This document shows, piece after piece, positions 17,978 through 27,391 of a stretch of DNA of 64,000 bases. The stretch spans positions 62,001 to 126,000 of the forward strand of contig CAJWJK010000001.1 of assembly GCA_913041535.1 (NCBI GenBank), given 5' to 3'. The notes below the pieces were generated by a model that saw only the letters and a list, made by a program, of their open reading frames with translations, searched no databases and had not been told where the DNA came from. The first letter of the stretch is position 1. Each line of letters begins with the position of its first letter. Source of the stretch: an uncultured Alphaproteobacteria bacterium (lineage in GTDB: Bacteria > Pseudomonadota > Alphaproteobacteria > VGEJ01). Made by a program: the position numbers and the translations under genes.

Positions 17978-18895
17978 ATGAGATTTCATAATACCTCTAT
18001 CAGTACGAGAGCAGTAGCCTTCATGTTGATCTCCTGTGTATCGTTTTCGGTTATGACTGCGGTGGTTCGACATATCTCTCAAGAGGTACCCACTCTGGAA
18101 GTCATTTTCTTTCGTAATCTGTTTGGACTGATAACGATTGCACCGCTGTTTATTCGCTCTGGCATTGTTAAGATTCTTCGCACAAAACAAATAAAGCTTT
18201 ATCTTCTGCGTGGGGGGATGGGGTACTCGTCTATGCTGTTTTGGTTTACTGCTATTGCCATTGTTCCTTTGGCAGATGCGGTTGCGCTTGGATTTACGTC
18301 GCCTTTTTTCATTACAATACTGGCCATTCTGATACTTAATGAGGCCGTTGGGTTGCGTCGATGGTCAGCTATGCTTATTGGATTTGGAGGAGCGATGTTG
18401 ATCCTTCGACCAGGATTTGGTGATTTTAATGGCTACTATCTACTTGTAGTTGCTAGTGCCGGCACGATGGCATGTTCTGTCATTATTATTAAGCTTCTTG
18501 GTCGGACTGAGTCCGCAACCACCATTGTCGCTTACATGGTGCTAATTATTACGCCAATTTCATTTATTCCGGCTGTTTTTGTCTGGCAGTGGCCTAATCT
18601 AGAGCAATTATTGTGGTTGTTTGCCTTGGGGGCATTGGCCACCATCGGTCACCTTTCTGTTACTAAGGCATTGATGCTAGCTGATGCCACGGCGATAATG
18701 CCTCTTGATTTTACCCGATTGCCTATTACCGCTCTAATAGCTTTTTGGGCTTTTGCAGAAATTCCTGATTTTTGGGTTTGGGTTGGAGCTGCCGTAATCT
18801 TTGGAAGCTCTATTTATATTGCCCAACGAGAGGCCCGAATTAAGGAGAGGCTAGGTGAAAGACCGGTATCAACGGTGATCGATGGTCGGGAGTGA
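17978..18895 (+). CDS. EamA/DMT-family permease
   Basis: Inner-membrane drug/metabolite transporter of 305 residues with about ten hydrophobic segments in two EamA repeats (approximately residues 12-145 and 155-285). The N-terminal VMTAVVRHIS and EVIFFRNLFG blocks match the RarD/YdcZ-related group that exports amino acids, purines or other metabolites. The C-terminal 25 residues are charged and cytoplasmic. The substrate cannot be inferred; the neighbours are unrelated. Confidence 0.9.
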   Translation: MRFHNTSISTRAVAFMLISCVSFSVMTAVVRHISQEVPTLEVIFFRNLFGLITIAPLFIRSGIVKILRTKQIKLYLLRGGMGYSSMLFWFTAIAIVPLADAVALGFTSPFFITILAILILNEAVGLRRWSAMLIGFGGAMLILRPGFGDFNGYYLLVVASAGTMACSVIIIKLLGRTESATTIVAYMVLIITPISFIPAVFVWQWPNLEQLLWLFALGALATIGHLSVTKALMLADATAIMPLDFTRLPITALIAFWAFAEIPDFWVWVGAAVIFGSSIYIAQREARIKERLGERPVSTVIDGRE

Positions 18896-19283
18896 TTAGA
18901 TTGATATGCATGGGTCGGTCGGATAATTGATACTTCTTTGGGTATGTTGTGGGTATGAATTCAAGCGAACTATACGGAAGATGCAGTTAACTATTGTTAG
19001 GTATTGTTTTGGGGTTCAGTTATAGGGAGATGACGGTGTATTTAGCCGCATATGTTAAGCAGTTTAGGCTGGTTTATATTGTCAGCTGTGGAATTCCTGA
19101 TAAGCAGGTCATTGATGAGAGATACCTTCGTTTTACGGGGATACTCTTTTATCCAAAGCAAGGGCTTTGGTTTGCAGCGGGGGTTGCGCGAATTAGAGGC
19201 TGTATAAACAATTCGTCACAAGTATTTTGTAGATCATTATACCATACTCGTTTTGGGTACGGTTACATAAGACTGATGACAAT
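18896..19283 (+). other. Intergenic region, no gene seen
   Basis: 388 bases between the EamA gene and the Lon-like gene. A 97-codon open frame (18994-19287) exists, but its composition is not protein-like, it matches no family I know, and it overlaps the Lon-like start. No terminator hairpin is evident; the region presumably carries the promoter of the protease gene. Confidence 0.45.
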
Positions 19284-21704
19284 ATGACAATGAATCCCTT
19301 AAAACCTGACGCCCTGAAGCGTCGATTCGACCCAAAAAAATTAAAATTTGGAACAACGGCAGAACTCAAACTGCTGTCCGGGATTATGGGACAGCCTCGC
19401 GCGCTAGAGGCACTTAAATTTGGCATTGGCATGCCACATAAAGGTTTTAATCTTTTCGCATTGGGGCCAGAGGCACTTGGCAAGCACACAACTATTCGTG
19501 AATATTTACAAGGGATATCACATTCTAGACCAGTCCCAGATGATTGGTGTTACGTTCACAATTTTGATGACACTCGTCGCCCTCGTTTGCTGAGACTGCC
19601 AAGCGGCAATGGGTTAAAGCTGTGCAGAGACATGGAGCAATTTATCCGCGATTTACCCCTACTGATGGTAGCGGTATTTAATAGTGATGAGTATCGTTCT
19701 CGTCGCCAATTAGTGGACGAGGCACACGCAGAGCAGCAGTCAATCAGTCTCAGAAAACTACAAAACGAGGCAAAAAAGAGAGGAGTTGCGATTGTCTCTA
19801 GTCCAAGTGGTTATTTATTGAGGCCAATAAGAGCTGGTGAGGTGATGTCTCCCGACGAAATTCAAAGCTTGCCTCTGGAAGAACGAGAGGTAATCGATAA
19901 AAAGATTCAGAGATTTCAGAAGCAACTTCAGGACATGATTAGTGAGATTCCACGCTTAGATAGTAAGCGTCGTGAGGAGGTGCGCAAACTTAATTGTGAT
20001 GTAACAAAGCTTGCTGTTATCAATTTGATGGAGAGCATGCGTCGGTCATATGATGGTTATCCTCAAGTCATTTCCCACCTTGATGCTTTACAGAAAGATA
20101 TAATTGAACATGTGTCCTCGATACGGGCTTTAAGTGCTAGCCAGGATAAGGTGACAAGAGATTCTGCCTCCTCTGAATCAAGAGCTGGGTTAAAACAAGA
20201 GCTTTCACCTGAACACCTAAGGCGTTATCGGGTAAATGTTTTGGTGAATAACACCAATGTAGAGGGTGCTCCGGTTGTATACGAAGACAATCCTGCCCAT
20301 GCCAGACTGGTTGGTAGAGTGGGACAATTTGTTCAGATGGGGGCGGCGGCAACTGACTTTAACCTAATCGAGGCGGGGGCTTTGCATCGGGCCAACGGTG
20401 GTTACCTAATTGTTGAAGCTCGAAAGTTGTTGCAACAGCCAGATGCTTATGAGGCTTTAAAGAGAGCTCTCCGGTCTGAACAGGTAAGGATCGAATCTCC
20501 AGCACAGATGTATAGTATGGTAAGCACTGTTAGTCTTGAGCCGGAAGCCGTTCCAATCGACTTAAAGGTCATATTGGTAGGAGACAGAGAGGTTTACTTC
20601 AAATTAGCTGCCGATGACCCGGAATTCCCTGAACTTTTCAAGGTTCAAGTAGACTTTGAAGAAGACATCGATCGTCGTTTTCGAACGAACCACCAGTATG
20701 CCCGGCTTATTGCAAAGCTGGTTCATAAGCATAGCCTAAGGCATCTCGATGCAAGCGGTGTTGCGAGAGTTATGGATCACTCGTCTCGTCTCGCTGGAGA
20801 CTCGCAGAAGTTAACTGCGCGCATGGGACTGATTTTGGATATTTTGCTTGAGGCTGATTATTGGGCTGAAGAAAAAAACCGAAGGGTAATTACCAGCGAT
20901 GATGTACAACGAGCCATAGAAGCTCGTTCATATCGGGGCGATCGGTTGCATTCTCAGTCTCAGGAGCTAATCCGTCAGGGAACTATCCTAATTGATTCGT
21001 CCGGCTCCTCTGTAGGGCAAGTTAATGGCTTGGCAGTTATGTCCGTAGGAAACATTAGATTTGGCAAGCCTTCTAGGATTACTGCAAGGGTTCGCATGGG
21101 TACAGATGGAGTTTTGGATATAGAGCGTAAATCCGAACTAGGAGGGTCTATTCACTCAAAAGGGGTTTTCATACTGGCATCGTACTTGAGTTCACAATTC
21201 TTGCGAGACAGGCCACTCGCCCTAACCGCGAGTCTAGTATTTGAGCAATCCTATAGTGGCGTAGACGGTGATAGTGCCTCTTCGACTGAACTTTACGCAC
21301 TTCTCTCAGCTCTTGCGGATGTTCCGGTTCATCAAGGGTTAGCCGTAACGGGATCGATTGATCAGTTCGGTCGTGTGCAGGCGATAGGGGGCGTGAATGA
21401 GAAAATCGAAGGATTTTTTGACCTTTGCCAACACCGCGGACTTAGCGGTGACCAAGGGGTGTTAATCCCAGACTCAAATGTTCGTCAATTGATGTTGCGC
21501 GATGATGTCGTTGAAGCTTGCGCAAGTGGCTATTTTCACGTCTATGCTGTTAAAACCGTTAATGAAGGTATTGCGATTCTGACGAAAAAACGCGCTGGTC
21601 GACGAATGAAAAATGGAGAATTTCCCAGCGGTACAATTAATAGGCTAGTAGAAGATAGGCTAATAAGCATGGCCGAGAGTCGGCGTGATTTTGGTAAAGC
21701 TTAG
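19284..21704 (+). CDS. Lon-like (AAA_32/LonP-type) ATP-dependent protease
   Basis: 806-residue relative of E. coli YcbZ, distinct from LonA: no LonA-type N domain is seen. The N-terminal ATPase part has a Walker A-like GPEALGKHT near residue 60, then a long inserted helical segment (about 140-300), a second AAA core from about 340 (GALHRANGGYLIVEA, Glu in place of the usual Walker B Asp) and an S16 protease domain from about 580 to the end. The catalytic dyad is Ser in DGDSASSTEL and Lys in GGVNEKIEGFF. Probably cytosolic quality control or stress-related turnover; substrate unknown. Confidence 0.9.
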   Translation: MTMNPLKPDALKRRFDPKKLKFGTTAELKLLSGIMGQPRALEALKFGIGMPHKGFNLFALGPEALGKHTTIREYLQGISHSRPVPDDWCYVHNFDDTRRPRLLRLPSGNGLKLCRDMEQFIRDLPLLMVAVFNSDEYRSRRQLVDEAHAEQQSISLRKLQNEAKKRGVAIVSSPSGYLLRPIRAGEVMSPDEIQSLPLEEREVIDKKIQRFQKQLQDMISEIPRLDSKRREEVRKLNCDVTKLAVINLMESMRRSYDGYPQVISHLDALQKDIIEHVSSIRALSASQDKVTRDSASSESRAGLKQELSPEHLRRYRVNVLVNNTNVEGAPVVYEDNPAHARLVGRVGQFVQMGAAATDFNLIEAGALHRANGGYLIVEARKLLQQPDAYEALKRALRSEQVRIESPAQMYSMVSTVSLEPEAVPIDLKVILVGDREVYFKLAADDPEFPELFKVQVDFEEDIDRRFRTNHQYARLIAKLVHKHSLRHLDASGVARVMDHSSRLAGDSQKLTARMGLILDILLEADYWAEEKNRRVITSDDVQRAIEARSYRGDRLHSQSQELIRQGTILIDSSGSSVGQVNGLAVMSVGNIRFGKPSRITARVRMGTDGVLDIERKSELGGSIHSKGVFILASYLSSQFLRDRPLALTASLVFEQSYSGVDGDSASSTELYALLSALADVPVHQGLAVTGSIDQFGRVQAIGGVNEKIEGFFDLCQHRGLSGDQGVLIPDSNVRQLMLRDDVVEACASGYFHVYAVKTVNEGIAILTKKRAGRRMKNGEFPSGTINRLVEDRLISMAESRRDFGKA

Positions 21705-21833
21705 GGTGCAAGGTTGTAGCAGGTGTTGGAATGACTACATATCGCAGTGTTGTAGTGCTAACGGAGTTGTGTAGAAGAAAAAGGCTGGATCTGCCCCCTT
21801 TTGTTAAGACCCTCAGAGAGGATCCGACTAATT

Positions 21834-22655
21834 GTGAGTGAGCCAGCGAAAAGTTTAAACGTTGGTGTTGCAGGATTTGGCACAATAGGGGCTGTTGTTT
21901 CTCATCGGCTTGACCAAGGAGTCTTCGGATTACGTCTCGTTGCTATAGCGGCACGCAATATAGATAAGGCACGGTTGCAGGTAGAACAATTTTCTAACCC
22001 AGTGCCGATACTTGATCATTCGATGTTGGCGGACATGGCCGATGTGATTGTCGATTGTACCCCAGCATCTGTTTCGAGAGAAATTGCGGAACAAGTATTG
22101 CAAGCAGGACGAATTCTTGTGCCACTGAGTATTGGGGTCCTGCTTGAACATCCTGAGTTAATAGACCTTGCGGTACAACGTGGCGGACGGATCATAGTTC
22201 CTACCGGGGCACTGCTGGGTTTAGATGCGGTTAGAGCGGCAGCTGAAGGGCGTATCCACGCTGTAAGAATTGTAACGCGCAAACCGCCGCGAGGGTTGGA
22301 GGGTGCACCATATCTTGTGGAAAAAGGAATTGATATCACCGATCTCAAAGAACCAATTCAGGTATTTAGTGGTAATGCACGTGATGGCATTATTGGGTTC
22401 CCTGGCAACGTTAATGTAGCGGTTGCTTTAAGCTTGGCTGGGGTGGGCGCTGATAGAACGGAACTTGAGATTTGGATAGATCCTAGACTTGAACGAAACG
22501 TTCACACAGTGGTTGTCGAAGCAGATAGCGCTCGCTTTACTATGAATATCGAAAACATTCCATCTGTTGAGAATCCAAGCACTGGACGCATCACGGCTCT
22601 AAGCGTTATTGCTGCGTTACGTGGGTTAGTCTCGCCCATGAGGGCTGGCAGTTGA
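21834..22655 (+). CDS. nadX: L-aspartate dehydrogenase-like protein
   Basis: NAD(P)-dependent dehydrogenase family that oxidises L-aspartate to iminoaspartate, the substrate of NadA in NAD synthesis, and may replace the oxidase NadB. The Rossmann motif is GVAGFGTIGAVV near the N terminus; the IIVPTGALLGLDAVRAA block and FPGNVNVAVALSLAG segment match the DUF108 catalytic domain. A TTG at 21801 is in frame, but GTG at 21834 with AGAGAGG upstream gives the usual length (273 residues). No nadA or nadC lies nearby. Confidence 0.85.
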   Translation: MSEPAKSLNVGVAGFGTIGAVVSHRLDQGVFGLRLVAIAARNIDKARLQVEQFSNPVPILDHSMLADMADVIVDCTPASVSREIAEQVLQAGRILVPLSIGVLLEHPELIDLAVQRGGRIIVPTGALLGLDAVRAAAEGRIHAVRIVTRKPPRGLEGAPYLVEKGIDITDLKEPIQVFSGNARDGIIGFPGNVNVAVALSLAGVGADRTELEIWIDPRLERNVHTVVVEADSARFTMNIENIPSVENPSTGRITALSVIAALRGLVSPMRAGS

Positions 22656-22694
22656 GACAGTGTTATAACGCATTATCTTTTCTGCTTGGGCTGT

Positions 22695-23231
22695 TTAATA
22701 AAGACTGTATTCGGCCTCTATCTGATGAAATGAACCCGACCGTGACAAGTGACTTGAGTAAAGTACGAATGATCTGACTGATATCATTGGCGTGTGAAGC
22801 GAGGAGTTGCGGATTAGAAATGCCTCGAGAGCGCAGTGCGACGTGGAGCGGAGACGAGCTAAGGTTACGTGGGGGACATACTTCCGTCGAGTCGGTTTAA
22901 GTTTTGTTCTTACTAGGCCGGCTTCAATTCGTGCTTGTAGAGACATTAACTCCGAACTTTTTGAGACTCGTGCCCAGAGGGTGTGAGCTTGTTTTCTGTT
23001 AGCAAAGATATCAACGCCTTCGAGTTGTATTGAAAACACGTTGGCTCGAATCTGACTTAATTCAAAGTTGATCTCTTCCAACATGGTATGACTGACTTCA
23101 CCGATGAAACTTAGTGTCAGGTGTATTCTGTCGGGACTTATCCATTTAGCGCCAGGTATGCCTCCTGCAATGCCTTGAAGCTGTGTTAGGACATCATTTG
23201 GCAAATCAAGAGCAACAAAGAGTCTCTTCAA
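22695..23231 (-). CDS. thpR: RNA 2',3'-cyclic phosphodiesterase
   Basis: 2H phosphoesterase of 178 residues that opens 2',3'-cyclic phosphate RNA ends; some members ligate tRNA halves in vitro. The two HxTx motifs are HLTL (about residue 37) and HVTL (about residue 121). The start is TTG at 23231, with GGGAA about nine bases upstream. It is convergent with nadX, with only 39 bases between their stops. Confidence 0.92.
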   Translation of the reverse strand: MKRLFVALDLPNDVLTQLQGIAGGIPGAKWISPDRIHLTLSFIGEVSHTMLEEINFELSQIRANVFSIQLEGVDIFANRKQAHTLWARVSKSSELMSLQARIEAGLVRTKLKPTRRKYVPHVTLARLRSTSHCALEAFLIRNSSLHTPMISVRSFVLYSSHLSRSGSFHQIEAEYSLY

Positions 23232-23536
23232 TGCTACGCGTTCCCTTAGTCGTAAGGCAGATTGAGTGGGCTGATCAAAGAAAATTAGTAGCTTAAACAG
23301 TAGCGTAAAAGCCTGTTAATCTAGTTGCGCCTAGCTATACACGAGCTTTTTATTCTGAGAGGAAAATTCATTTACGTCAATAACGGCTTGCGTACCAGTA
23401 TGTTACACTATAAGAGGATCGGACGGGTGGTTAAAGATTGAGCCTTTATCACAAGGGACCTTGATTTTTCTACTTGAACACAAATATAAATATACACAGT
23501 CTTAGTGTTGATCATCTGACAAGGAGCAGACCTATT
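23232..23536 (+). other. Leader region of the BI-1 gene
   Basis: 305 bases between divergent thpR and the BI-1-family gene. A small near-palindrome around AAGGGACCTT (about 23452-23461) followed by T-rich sequence lies about 75 bases before the start, and AAGGAG at 23521-23526 is the ribosome binding site. A structured leader RNA named ybhL is known upstream of related genes in some alphaproteobacteria; whether it occurs here needs a covariance-model search, and I cannot confirm it by eye. Confidence 0.35.
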
Positions 23537-24274
23537 ATGGCCGAAGATACGAGGTTTCGGCTTGGCACTTTAGCCGGGCAGGCACGCGACGCAAAATCAG
23601 CGTCAACTGAAATCGATGAGGGCCTTCGCGCCTACATGTTACGTGTGTACAACTACATGGCGTCGGGCGTCGCACTAACTGGGATTGTTGCCTATATTGT
23701 TGCCAATGTTGAGGCGCTAGCGACACTGATCTTCGGGACACCTTTACAATGGATAGTGATGTTTGCACCACTAGTCTTGGTATTTATGCTTAGTGCTCGA
23801 ATAGGCAAGATGCGTGCGGCAACGGCACAGGCATGGTTTTGGGCGTTCGCCGGTCTGATGGGACTATCTTTGGCATCAGTATTTATCGTGTTTACGGGTG
23901 AAAGCATTGCCAGAGTATTCTTTTTTACGGCCGCAACGTTCGGTGCAATGAGTCTCTACGGGTACACTACTAAGCGCGATCTTTCGGGCCTTGGGTCGTT
24001 CCTTTTTATGGGGCTTATAGGTATCGTTATAGCGATGGTGGTTAACCTGTTTATTGGATCTTCAGCCCTTCAGTTTGCGATTTCGGTTATAGGCGTATTG
24101 GTCTTTGTAGGCCTGACCGCTTACGATACACAAAAGATAAAAGGGGAATATTTAGCGACCGACTCGGGTGAGTTGGTTACTAAGAAGGCAATTATGGGTG
24201 CACTTAGGCTCTACCTTGACTTCATTAACTTGTTCATAATGTTGTTGCATCTGTTTGGTGTCGCTCGGGATTAA
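23537..24274 (+). CDS. Bax inhibitor-1/YccA-family membrane protein
   Basis: 245-residue inner-membrane protein with seven hydrophobic segments from about residue 40 to the end. The family motifs GALRLYLDFINLF and the preceding TAYDTQKIK are intact. Members include YccA, which modulates FtsH proteolysis, and proton-gated Ca2+ leak channels; which applies here is unknown. Start at 23537 with AAGGAG ten bases upstream; an in-frame TTG at 23474 is less likely. Confidence 0.92.
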   Translation: MAEDTRFRLGTLAGQARDAKSASTEIDEGLRAYMLRVYNYMASGVALTGIVAYIVANVEALATLIFGTPLQWIVMFAPLVLVFMLSARIGKMRAATAQAWFWAFAGLMGLSLASVFIVFTGESIARVFFFTAATFGAMSLYGYTTKRDLSGLGSFLFMGLIGIVIAMVVNLFIGSSALQFAISVIGVLVFVGLTAYDTQKIKGEYLATDSGELVTKKAIMGALRLYLDFINLFIMLLHLFGVARD

Positions 24275-24429
24275 GATAGAGAAAGTTGTCGGGGGTTGTG
24301 TTCAGCAAATGGTAGTTGGGCACTTCCTTCTTTTCAGGCATTGTATTACTGAGATTCCGTTTTCTGTCTAAGATGTTCAGGCAGACGTTGGTTGAATAAA
24401 CAATTCCCAACGTTCCAGGTAGTTGAAGG

Positions 24430-24801
24430 TTAGGTAGCTCCGATTGCCCTGAAAGGGGTATGCCTGAATAGCTTAAGGACCTTACAAAGACTCTTGCCAC
24501 AGCCAAGTATATAACCACCCGAAGTTACTTGGTACCATCCAGCATTGGTCCCAATAGGGTGTTTGATGATTCGGTATGTTGGATTGCCGGGTGTTCTGCA
24601 GAAAATCATGAATGATGCACCACTGCTATCAATCTCGATGGCATAGTCAATCCACTCCCCTGCAATAACTTTGCGGCTGTAGACAGATAAGATCTGTCCC
24701 AATTCGTTGCGATTGAAAAATATTGGACGACGCGGAGTACTCTTTGTTGCCGTCTGTCTCACATGGCGACGGGCGATTTCGAAGTCCACGACCTCAGTCA
24801 T
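24430..24801 (-). CDS. DUF2794 family protein
   Basis: 123-residue alphaproteobacterial protein of unknown function. Diagnostic stretch: FFNRNELGQILSVYSRKV followed by AGEWIDYAIEID, then a C-terminal GGYILGCGKSLCKVL segment. Family members more often read GEWRDYAID; here Arg is Ile. It is a single-gene unit. Confidence 0.85.
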   Translation of the reverse strand: MTEVVDFEIARRHVRQTATKSTPRRPIFFNRNELGQILSVYSRKVIAGEWIDYAIEIDSSGASFMIFCRTPGNPTYRIIKHPIGTNAGWYQVTSGGYILGCGKSLCKVLKLFRHTPFRAIGAT

Positions 24802-24939
24802 TTATGTTTTTTTGCGTCTAGGTTCAATTTTTTGCTACCATTTCACACTGCCATGTTGAAACAACAAGCAATCGGCCAGTGCGTGTAATAATATGATGGA
24901 GAAACAGGAACGGCAATGAGAACTTAAAAATAGTAGGGG

Positions 24940-25608
24940 TTATTGGCGTTTCCGAACGAGTGTTAAGCCATCGCCGATTGGCACCATACAAATCGTTACA
25001 CGGTCATCGTGGAGAACTTTATCATTAAGGGTACGAATTGCTTTCGTGTCGACATCAATCTTGGAGGGGTCTATTACGTTTCCAAACCACAAGACATTAT
25101 CGATTGCGATGATTCCACCAGATCGAACCAGTTTTAGACAACCTTCGTAGTATGCATCGTAATTTTCCTTATCAGCATCTATAAATGCAAAATCAAAAGT
25201 GCCACCTTCGTCAGAGGATAGAAGGGAATCTATAGTTTCCCTAGCTGGCGCAAGCCGCAGATCAATTTTGTTGGCTACGCCGGCTTCACGCCAGTACCGT
25301 TTAGCTACTGCGGTCCATTCATCGTTAATATCGCATGAAATTAGAAGGCCGTTTCTGGGCATGGCTGTAGCAACAGCAAGTGCGCTGTATCCTGTGTAGG
25401 TGCCAATCTCTAAGCATTTCTGAGCCGAGATTAGCTCAACTAGGAATGCCATCATAGATGCTTGCTCTGGCGTGATTTGCATTATGCTTAATGGCATGGA
25501 CTTCGTTTCTTCACGTAGGCGACATGCAACCTCAGACTCGCGTACAGAGACGGATTGGAGATATGCTTGAAGGCGTTTAGATAATTGAATGGGTTCGGCA
25601 GACATCAT
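24940..25608 (-). CDS. SAM-dependent O-methyltransferase
   Basis: 222-residue class I methyltransferase of the caffeoyl-CoA/catechol O-methyltransferase-like family (methyltransf_3). The SAM motif I is CLEIGTYTGYSALA near residue 66, the acidic loop SCDIND near 91, the metal-binding Asp in AFIDADKENYD near 143, and the AIDNVLWFG block near 170. Two consecutive ATG codons (25608, 25605) follow GAGGT; the second has better spacing. The substrate, probably a small catechol-like molecule, is not indicated by neighbours. Confidence 0.9.
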   Translation of the reverse strand: MMSAEPIQLSKRLQAYLQSVSVRESEVACRLREETKSMPLSIMQITPEQASMMAFLVELISAQKCLEIGTYTGYSALAVATAMPRNGLLISCDINDEWTAVAKRYWREAGVANKIDLRLAPARETIDSLLSSDEGGTFDFAFIDADKENYDAYYEGCLKLVRSGGIIAIDNVLWFGNVIDPSKIDVDTKAIRTLNDKVLHDDRVTICMVPIGDGLTLVRKRQ

Positions 25609-25931
25609 TACCTCATCGAGTATTCTCGATAATTGAAACCTCTTATGAATCCTCAGTCGTTAGCCAAGGGCTATTTCTAGGTTTTGCAGGAAGCTAGAAA
25701 TGTTTATATGCCCTTAGTTACAAAATTATCTTTGTCTAGTTGACAGTTTCCGAGAAAAACGCAGGCAATTGATTTATGGATGTTTGTGACAAACGTCGGG
25801 ATTGAATCATAGACACTTAGCCCTAGGATTATTTCACTTATCAGTTTTCAAGTCCCAAGTGATTATGAAAGTAACGTGGCATGTCCTCCAACAAACCTAA
25901 ATGCAGACTTGGTCGCAACCATTGCGCGAGG
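25609..25931 (-). other. Intergenic region, no gene seen
   Basis: 323 bases between the methyltransferase start and the monooxygenase stop. Overlapping plus-strand frames at 25876-26256 are shadows of the monooxygenase gene. No tRNA, terminator or repeat is recognised. The methyltransferase promoter should lie at the left end (transcribed leftwards). Confidence 0.4.
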
Positions 25932-26246
25932 TTACTTATTCGGTGCCGCGATTCTGTTCATCATTCCAACAAGCTCCACTTTGCCGTCAATCCAGGAATT
26001 TGTTGCGGCCAAGTGGCGCTTAACATGGGCAGCTTCCATATGCACCGCGACATCCGATTCATCGACGAAGACTTCATATAATAGAAATTTCCGCGGGTCG
26101 TCACGATCAGAACTGACCTCGAAGCTAATACAGCCTACTTCCTTTGTTACGCAGTTGTTTGCGTGTTTGCGAACCCTCTTGTTGAATTCTGATAGATATT
26201 TTTTCTTAATCTTAAAAGTCGATGCTAATACAAATGGCATTGTCAT
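25932..26246 (-). CDS. ABM-domain (YgiN-like) monooxygenase
   Basis: 104-residue single-domain protein of the antibiotic biosynthesis monooxygenase family, a ferredoxin-like dimer that acts on quinols or aromatic compounds or binds heme. The ABM pattern is seen as EVGCISFEVSSDRDDP, the FLLYEVFVDESDVAVHMEAAH strand-helix and a final KVELVGMM strand. The stop of the upstream BKACE gene is 18 bases before its start, suggesting cotranscription. Confidence 0.85.
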   Translation of the reverse strand: MTMPFVLASTFKIKKKYLSEFNKRVRKHANNCVTKEVGCISFEVSSDRDDPRKFLLYEVFVDESDVAVHMEAAHVKRHLAATNSWIDGKVELVGMMNRIAAPNK

Positions 26247-26264
26247 TTTCCTATAATTTTACGA

Positions 26265-27200
26265 CTAAAAATCAACTTCGTCTCCGCCCTTGAGAGCAAG
26301 CATCTGGCGTGCTTCAGATGGTGTAGCGACCTCGAGGGAAAGTTCTTCAATTATTCGTCGAATCTTCGCTACTTGGTCACTGTTTGACTCGGCAAGACGA
26401 CCCTTCTCGATATAGAGGCTATCTTCAAGGCCAACGCGAACATTCCCGCCCATGACCGCTGCAGTGGTAACGAAGCGCATTTGATGACGTCCTGCAGCGA
26501 GAACTGACCACTGATAATCATCTCCAAATAAACGATCGGCGGTACGGCGCATGTGTACAAGGTGGTCAATTTCGGCTCCAATGCCCCCTAGGATCCCAAA
26601 AATGGTTTGGATAAAGAGGGGTGGCTGGTAAAGACCACGGTCAACAAAATGAGCGAGGTTGTATAAGTGTCCGACATCGTAACACTCAAATTCGAATCGA
26701 GTGCCACAGCCTTCACCAAGCTCTTTCATTATGTATTCAATGTCTTTGAAGGTATTTCTAAAAATAAAATCACGGCTATTTTCAAGAAATTTCGGTTCCC
26801 AATCATGCTTCCAGGTGTCATACCGATCTAGAACGGGGAATAAGCCAAAATTCATAGAGCCCATATTGAGCGATGTCATTTCTGGTTTGGCTACCAAAGG
26901 GGCGGCGAGGCGCTCCTGTACGGTCATGCCGTGACCACCGCCGGTGGTAATATTAACCACTGCATCTGTTTGTTGTTTGATGCGTGGCAAAAACTGCATA
27001 AACACCTCGGGGTCTGGTGTGGGGCTACCATCTTCCGGGTTGCGTGCGTGTAAGTGAAGTATAGACGCTCCGGCCTCCCAAGCAGCGACAGAATCGGTAG
27101 CAATTTCGTCAGGGGTAATTGGCAAGTATGGCGACATGGTTGGCACATGGACAGAACCTGTAACCGCACATGTAATTATAACTTTATCTGTTGATGCCAT
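26265..27200 (-). CDS. BKACE-family beta-keto acid cleavage enzyme
   Basis: Zinc TIM-barrel enzyme (3-keto-5-aminohexanoate cleavage, Kce/DUF849 family). These cleave a beta-keto acid with acetyl-CoA to give acetoacetate and a new CoA ester. The zinc histidines are in ILHLHARNP, and the NITTGGGHGMTVQERL block, GILGGIGAE segment and the VRVGLEDSL catalytic loop are all present. The ATG at 27200 (311 residues) is chosen: the frame extends to 27284 but the added N terminus is Cys-rich and atypical. Its product acetoacetate could feed the acetoacetyl-CoA synthetase at 15.9-17.8 kb. The keto acid substrate is unknown; carnitine-derived and other substrates are known for the family. Confidence 0.88.
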   Translation of the reverse strand: MASTDKVIITCAVTGSVHVPTMSPYLPITPDEIATDSVAAWEAGASILHLHARNPEDGSPTPDPEVFMQFLPRIKQQTDAVVNITTGGGHGMTVQERLAAPLVAKPEMTSLNMGSMNFGLFPVLDRYDTWKHDWEPKFLENSRDFIFRNTFKDIEYIMKELGEGCGTRFEFECYDVGHLYNLAHFVDRGLYQPPLFIQTIFGILGGIGAEIDHLVHMRRTADRLFGDDYQWSVLAAGRHQMRFVTTAAVMGGNVRVGLEDSLYIEKGRLAESNSDQVAKIRRIIEELSLEVATPSEARQMLALKGGDEVDF

Positions 27201-27391
27201 AGTGTGAGGACTCCATGGTTGGCTTGCATAGCTTCGTTTGCAGCAATATCTAATACAACATGTTTCGGATTGGCATACCAGCACATGCCTCAGGAAGTCT
27301 CAATAGAGGGCAAGCGGGAGAAAATTATCTGTCGTTCTTTCATCCTAAACTCTCGATCAAGTATGGCATATTGAATCGAAATATGGCGCAG

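Noticed and set aside
18994-19287. 97-codon frame before the Lon-like gene
   Set aside because: No recognisable domain, unusual composition, and it overlaps the start of the protease gene.
23232-23536. ybhL-type leader RNA before the BI-1 gene
   Set aside because: Expected from the gene family in some alphaproteobacteria, but I cannot recognise the consensus by eye; needs a covariance-model search.
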